This document shows positions 58,184-61,365 of a DNA stretch of 61,365 nucleotides, one piece after another. Origin of the DNA: a virus. A program made the position numbers and the translations under genes. The notes below the pieces were generated by a model that was given only the letters and a program-made list of their open reading frames with translations, made no database searches and had not been told where the DNA came from. Every line of letters begins with the position of its first letter. Positions within the stretch are counted from its first letter, which is position 1. The stretch is taken from IMG/VR virus record IMGVR_UViG_3300022752_000071, positions 1-61,365 of that record; one strand, written 5' to 3'.

Positions 58184-58846
58184 TCAGCCCTGAACGACGA
58201 TTGCCGCGCTCGCCTGGAGCACCTGCAACACGTCGCGAACTTCTTGGCTCGCCGTCGAGGCGACGATGCCGGCGCGTGGCGGGTTCTCTTGTAGATCGCG
58301 CGCGAACCCTTCGGCGAAGAGCGCCGGTCCCTTGCCGTACTCGTAGAGCTTGTAGTGGGTCAGGCCGGTCTCCGCAGTGAAAGCCAGCATGACGCGCGCA
58401 AGGCGATCGGCCACATACTCGGCGTTGCCGCCCTTCACCGGCTGGCAGTCCAAGTACAGCGTCCAGCCGCCCACGGGCACGGCGACGGGCGCGACCGCTG
58501 CGACACGCGGCGTCGGCGGCGCAGGCGTCGCAGCCACAACAGCAATCGACGCAGTAACCGGCGTCGCCTCTTCGACGGCGGGCGCAGGGGCCGGGGTCTC
58601 CGACTTGCGAGGACGACCGGGACCGCGCTTCACCGGGGCCTCGGCGACCGGCGCGGCGACCGGCGCGGCGACCGGCGCGGCGACCGGCGCGGCGACCGGC
58701 GCAGGCGCGGCCTCTTCGGCCTCGGGCGGGTTGACCGCAAAAGACGGAGCAGCCGCCGGAGCAGCCGCCGGAGCAGCCGCCGGAGCAGCCGCCTTGCGGG
58801 CCTGAAGACGCTGAAGAAAAGACGACTTGGAAAGCTCTTGAGCCAT
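58184..58846 (-). CDS. Internal-start product: AT-hook protein
   Basis: Candidate 220-aa protein from ATG 58844-58846, which has AAAGGAA 8-12 nt upstream. Contains AAPAAAP and APVAAP repeats encoded by 15-bp DNA repeats, and a GRP AT-hook. Same frame as the fusion. Separate synthesis is not proven. Confidence 0.5.
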   Translation of the reverse strand: MAQELSKSSFLQRLQARKAAAPAAAPAAAPAAAPSFAVNPPEAEEAAPAPVAAPVAAPVAAPVAAPVAEAPVKRGPGRPRKSETPAPAPAVEEATPVTASIAVVAATPAPPTPRVAAVAPVAVPVGGWTLYLDCQPVKGGNAEYVADRLARVMLAFTAETGLTHYKLYEYGKGPALFAEGFARDLQENPPRAGIVASTASQEVRDVLQVLQASAAIVVQG

Positions 58847-59560
58847 GATGGTTTGGTTCCTTTGATTGGGGTTCAGGTTGCAGTTTTGCTGAAACGGGCA
58901 GCCGCCGAACGCGCTGCATGCGCTCGCGTCGAACGGCAAATCTTTGGCACGGTAGCCGGCTTGGTGAATTTTGAGCATCTCGTTCGCGGAACGAACGGTT
59001 TGCTGTACTCGCAAGTCGATGTCGTCGCGCGTCACGCGCGCTCGCACGGGTGACACCGTAGGGGGGTTCTTTCTGGTGGCGTAGGTCCACTGCAAGTCGC
59101 AGCGGTCGAGACCGAACTCGTCCATCGCCACGCGCGCATAGAGACTAGCCTGCACGTCTTCAGCGAGATCGTCGCTGGTCTTCGCCCAGGTCAAACTGCC
59201 CGTCGTCTTGTGGTCGTAGATGGTGCAGTTCTCTACCGACGGCATGACGAGGTCCATGAAGCCCGTGAACGTCACGTCGCCTTCGGACCAGTGAAATTGC
59301 CGTTCGATGTTCTCCTTCGCCACCGCTTGCGGTGGAGGCAGAAGGGGGATGAGCGCACGCGCCATGACGTCGTGCAGTTTCTCGTTGCCGGGAAGCTCCG
59401 CTTCGCCGAGCCACTTCTCCAGCGCCTCGTGAACTTTGATGCCCACTTCCGCCTGCTTGTTGGGCGGCGAGGGCAGACCGTCGAGCTTTTGCCAGCCCCA
59501 CTTTCGCGGGCACAGTTCGTAGGTCGAGACTTGCGAGGCGCTGAAGACAGGCTTCTTCAT
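58184..59560 (-). CDS. PD-(D/E)XK nuclease with FeS cysteines, fused to an AT-hook protein
   Basis: 458 aa from ATG 59558-59560. N-terminal 238 residues: Cas4/AddB-like core with SQVSTYELCPRKW, VHEALEKWL, GFMDLVMP and the catalytic IYDHKTTGS. Cys17 and CSAFGGCPFQQNC give four cysteines for a 4Fe-4S cluster. After an internal RBS-ATG (58846) the second part has Ala/Pro repeats, KRGPGRPRKSE (AT-hook) and a YLDCQPVKGGNAEYVADRLARVMLAF domain. It overlaps the upstream 41-aa gene. Confidence 0.65.
   Translation of the reverse strand: MKKPVFSASQVSTYELCPRKWGWQKLDGLPSPPNKQAEVGIKVHEALEKWLGEAELPGNEKLHDVMARALIPLLPPPQAVAKENIERQFHWSEGDVTFTGFMDLVMPSVENCTIYDHKTTGSLTWAKTSDDLAEDVQASLYARVAMDEFGLDRCDLQWTYATRKNPPTVSPVRARVTRDDIDLRVQQTVRSANEMLKIHQAGYRAKDLPFDASACSAFGGCPFQQNCNLNPNQRNQTIMAQELSKSSFLQRLQARKAAAPAAAPAAAPAAAPSFAVNPPEAEEAAPAPVAAPVAAPVAAPVAAPVAEAPVKRGPGRPRKSETPAPAPAVEEATPVTASIAVVAATPAPPTPRVAAVAPVAVPVGGWTLYLDCQPVKGGNAEYVADRLARVMLAFTAETGLTHYKLYEYGKGPALFAEGFARDLQENPPRAGIVASTASQEVRDVLQVLQASAAIVVQG
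58620..58800. repeat. 15-bp and 12-bp tandem repeats encoding Ala/Pro tracts
   Basis: GGCGCGGCGACC-type units occur around 58630-58705 and GCCGCCGGAGCA-type units around 58750-58800. They encode the APVAAPVA and APAAAPAA tracts of the AT-hook part. Confidence 0.75.
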
Positions 59561-59682
59561 TTGCTCTTCTGATTCGGGATGATTCGCATCCGCCATTGTC
59601 CGTCTTCGAAGTACACGAAGACCGCTTTGGTCGGGCCAATGCGAGCGGCGAGCTTGTCTGCTGGATGAATGCGCGGCTTCAT
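59557..59682 (-). CDS. 41-aa small protein
   Basis: ATG 59680-59682 and stop 59557-59559 overlap both neighbours (ATGA). Contains PADKLAARIGPTKAVFVYFEDGQWRMRI, a short beta-type pattern. Too small for most automated gene calls; the double coupling makes it likely to be real. Function unknown. Confidence 0.6.
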   Translation of the reverse strand: MKPRIHPADKLAARIGPTKAVFVYFEDGQWRMRIIPNQKSK

Positions 59683-59921
59683 GCGTCGCCTCGTTCGTCG
59701 GGGTTGCGGAGCTTCCATCCAAGACGGACCTTGGAAAACTCCTTCAAGGTGCGAGTCAATGCGTCCTCGAAGTCGTTGTCGTCATGCCAGGAATGGCTCA
59801 CTTCGATTCCGCTGCCGCGCAGCGTGATGACTTGCTGCGGGCTCGCGGTGCAGCAGATGCTCTCCACGCCGGCCATTGCCGCGAGAGAGCGGAATTGCAT
59901 AAAGGTCAGGGGTGCGTTCAT
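59679..59921 (-). CDS. Hypothetical protein
   Basis: 80 aa. Contains FRSLAAMAGVESICC and a polar, acidic C-terminus. Overlaps the next gene by ATGA. The start overlaps the HTH gene's stop. Confidence 0.55.
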   Translation of the reverse strand: MNAPLTFMQFRSLAAMAGVESICCTASPQQVITLRGSGIEVSHSWHDDNDFEDALTRTLKEFSKVRLGWKLRNPDERGDA

Positions 59922-60118
59922 GGGGTCTTTCGGTGTTTGTCGAGCAGGTTACGTAGCCCGTGGCGCTCCACCCACCGAAGCAGCGTGCGTCTGTTGACAC
60001 CCAACTTCTCGGCGGCGTGCGTCGTATTCCAATCCGCCGCGACGTAAGCGGCGAGGATCTGTTCACGAACTGCCGCGCCTAGTACGGTCGCCACCGTCGC
60101 GCGTTTTGGGTGCGTCAT
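59918..60118 (-). CDS. Fis-type HTH DNA-binding protein
   Basis: 66 aa from ATG 60116-60118. AAYVAADWNTTHAAEKLGVNRRTLLRWVERHGL is a Fis-type helix-turn-helix. First gene after the 60128 promoter; the message would start only a few nt before the ATG. A candidate regulator of the leftward operon. Confidence 0.6.
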   Translation of the reverse strand: MTHPKRATVATVLGAAVREQILAAYVAADWNTTHAAEKLGVNRRTLLRWVERHGLRNLLDKHRKTP

Positions 60119-60127
60119 AGAAGTCGC

Positions 60128-60157
60128 ACCATAACGCGCGTTCGGCGGGGTCGTCAA
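60128..60157 (-). promoter_or_regulatory. Leftward promoter sharing the TATGGTGCGAC element
   Basis: On the minus strand TTGACG (60152-60157), an 18-nt spacer, TATGGT (60128-60133), followed by GCGAC. The same TATGGTGCGAC string occurs at 53019-53029. Nine nt separate the -10 from the ATG of the Fis-type gene. Same regulator probable. Confidence 0.65.
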
Positions 60158-60169
60158 GGCGCGGGTGTG

Positions 60170-60484
60170 TCAGTTCACATCTCGCAAGTCGGCGGGAAGA
60201 GCCGGCAAGCGATCGAGACGGTCGAGACGCGCTTTGATTTCTGCGCGATGGTAGTAGCCCTCGAAGTTCGGCACGTCGCCGGTCTCGGCGAGCGTAGGGA
60301 AGTCCTCGTCGGTGATGAGGCCGACGATGTTCGCTTCGCCGTCGCTGTCTTCGTATGCCGCCCAGACGACGACCGGGACGAAACGCGCGTCTTCTCCGTC
60401 GTCAAAGAACGCGAACCAGTCTTCGGCGCTGACGAGCGAGGTGTACTTGCGCTGCACGTTGAAGCGTTTGGCGGTGATGCTCAT
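60170..60484 (-). CDS. Hypothetical protein
   Basis: 104 aa, acidic. FAFFDDGEDARFVPVVVWAAYEDSDGEANIVGLITDEDF has beta-alpha features but no recognised family. Overlaps the XRE-type gene by ATGA. Confidence 0.5.
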   Translation of the reverse strand: MSITAKRFNVQRKYTSLVSAEDWFAFFDDGEDARFVPVVVWAAYEDSDGEANIVGLITDEDFPTLAETGDVPNFEGYYHRAEIKARLDRLDRLPALPADLRDVN

Positions 60485-60756
60485 GCCGGCACCTCAATGG
60501 ACATGCGGTTGTTCTCTTTCTTCTGCGGACGCAGTTCCGTCGGCGGCGATGGGCGCTCGACTTCTTGAATGGAGATCGTCATGCCGAGCACGTACAGGCA
60601 TTTGCGGAACACGTTCTCGGTGATCGACGGTTGGCGCAGCAAGTTGTTGATGCGCGACGGAGAGACGTTCAGCCGACGGGCGAGGTCGGTCTTCGTCCAT
60701 CCGAGATCCACGAGACGCTGTTCAATGATTTGGCCAAACGTAAAAGGGGTTTTCAT
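60481..60756 (-). CDS. XRE-type HTH regulator
   Basis: 91 aa. GQIIEQRLVDLGWTKTDLARRLNVSPSRINNLLRQPSI is a clear XRE/Cro-type helix-turn-helix. Possible repressor or activator of phage promoters; candidate binder of AAACGC-AA-GCGTTT or GTGCGACATAC sites. No lysogeny genes were found with it. Confidence 0.7.
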   Translation of the reverse strand: MKTPFTFGQIIEQRLVDLGWTKTDLARRLNVSPSRINNLLRQPSITENVFRKCLYVLGMTISIQEVERPSPPTELRPQKKENNRMSIEVPA

Positions 60757-61181
60757 TTCGAACCTTTCTGAAACGGAGCAACAACGGCTTTGGTGAACGC
60801 CACGAAGGCGTCTTGCACTTCAAACGGCAAGTGCGCCCAGATGGGCATGGGCTCGCCGTCGGGATACTTCCAGTCACAAGCTGTCGCGAAGGCGTGGTAG
60901 CCCTCGGCAGCGGCGTGCCCGTCGGCGCAGGCATCGCCCCAATCCAAGAGGTCGTCGCGCTCGCGTTCCATCTCCGAATACAGCGCGGCTACCGAGTCGG
61001 CCAAGTCGATGAGCGTCATGTCATCGGTGCTGTTGACGTGCAGTCCGTCGAGAATGGCGCGGGTTTTTTCGCGTTCGACTTGCAGTTGCACAAGCATCGC
61101 GTCGAGTTCGTTTCCTTCGGGGAGCTTCTGAACGCGAGCGCGCAGTTGCCACATAGGGTCGTTGGGGTTCGTTGTCGGCAT
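60753..61181 (-). CDS. Hypothetical protein (complete copy)
   Basis: 142 aa from ATG 61179-61181 with GAAAG upstream. Helical, with ERERDDLLDWGDACADGHAAAEGYHAFATAC and a short C-terminal acidic/aromatic part. Its N-terminal portion recurs at 1-265. Overlaps the XRE gene by ATGA. Confidence 0.7.
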   Translation of the reverse strand: MPTTNPNDPMWQLRARVQKLPEGNELDAMLVQLQVEREKTRAILDGLHVNSTDDMTLIDLADSVAALYSEMERERDDLLDWGDACADGHAAAEGYHAFATACDWKYPDGEPMPIWAHLPFEVQDAFVAFTKAVVAPFQKGSK

Positions 61182-61365
61182 TGGTGTCTTTCGTTGGGGT
61201 GTCAATCCAGCCAGTCGCACAAGTCGAGCGACGGGCAGGGGTCTCCGGTTCGTAGCGCCACCGCTAGATCGGAAGCGGCGAGCACTTGATCTTGATGGAC
61301 GTGGTAGGTGTCCACACCGAGCAACAGCAGGGGTTCAGCGAGTTCGTGGTGCCGGTGGCAGGACC
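60917..61365. repeat. Terminal direct repeat, right copy
   Basis: Second copy of the 449-bp terminal repeat. All five differences from the left copy fall at synonymous third-codon positions in the two leftward genes it covers. That is what natural variation looks like, and not what random sequencing error looks like. Confidence 0.95.
61202..61365 (-). CDS. DUF488-family protein, C-terminal part (cut by window edge)
   Basis: Second copy of the 3' end of the DUF488 gene, cut by the right edge. Differs from 286-449 only at synonymous positions (292 and 334 in left-copy numbering). Its stop lies 20 bp upstream of the 61181 gene. Confidence 0.8.
   Translation of the reverse strand, partial: SCHRHHELAEPLLLLGVDTYHVHQDQVLAASDLAVALRTGDPCPSLDLCDWLD

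Noticed and set aside
56466-59090. An 874-codon leftward frame as one protein
   Set aside because: Its first 309 codons are low-complexity Arg/Gly/Cys-rich shadow of the nuclease/AT-hook gene; the helicase starts at 58163.
1-61365. tRNA or rRNA genes and an integrase with att site
   Set aside because: No tRNA cloverleaf with a GTTCGANTC arm, no rRNA and no integrase or transposase signature were found by eye. A covariance-model scan would be needed to exclude tRNAs fully.

Overview
The window looks like one complete tailed-phage genome in linear form. Positions 1-449 recur at 60917-61365 with five substitutions, so the unit genome is about 60.9 kb and is circular or terminally redundant. Gene order (terminase, portal, capsid, sheath, tube, tape measure, baseplate, fibres, lysis) shows a contractile-tailed (myovirus) phage. 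Its large terminase and baseplate genes resemble the Mu-like morphogenesis set (gp28, gpN, gp44 to gp48 types), but I see no transposase, integrase or Mu-type early region. Host is an inference: the N-terminal endolysin domain, an FGE-sulfatase-fold protein in the lysis cassette and the GC-rich codon use fit a Myxococcota-like bacterium. No host gene or tRNA is present to confirm it.

Layout. (1) Leftward genes 1-1091 (DUF488 protein and hypothetical proteins) continue across the junction with the right end. (2) 1269-3698, rightward: primase-helicase. (3) About 3.7-9.2 kb: an unusual block. It holds a leftward, plasmid-like operon (DUF932 protein, clamp-like protein, small membrane proteins), a rightward coiled-coil/HTH-like gene, an AT-rich element with inverted repeats, and related CAACC...CGG repeats on both sides. 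(4) 9242-42219, rightward: PP-loop sulfurtransferase-like gene, ParB-like protein, TerS, TerL, portal (in two overlapping frames), head genes, Dps-like ferritin, connector, sheath, tube, tape measure, baseplate, fibres. (5) 42238-46453: lysis cassette, ending at a strong terminator at 46486-46516. (6) 46516-61181, leftward: replication and DNA-modification genes. These include a DNA methyltransferase interrupted by an HNH endonuclease in another frame, a Mom-like acetyltransferase, a RuvC-like resolvase, family A DNA polymerase, SNF2 helicase, a PD-(D/E)XK nuclease with FeS cysteines, and HTH regulators.

Most genes are packed with ATGA, GTGA or TGATG overlaps and have clear Shine-Dalgarno sequences. 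Several genes at the start of transcription units instead have a -10-like box 6-16 nt before the start codon and no Shine-Dalgarno, suggesting leaderless or near-leaderless messages. The leftward half is probably early/middle and the rightward half late, with the XRE-type protein (60481-60756) and shared operator-like sites as possible control points. Functions are assigned by recognising motifs by eye. No database search was run.
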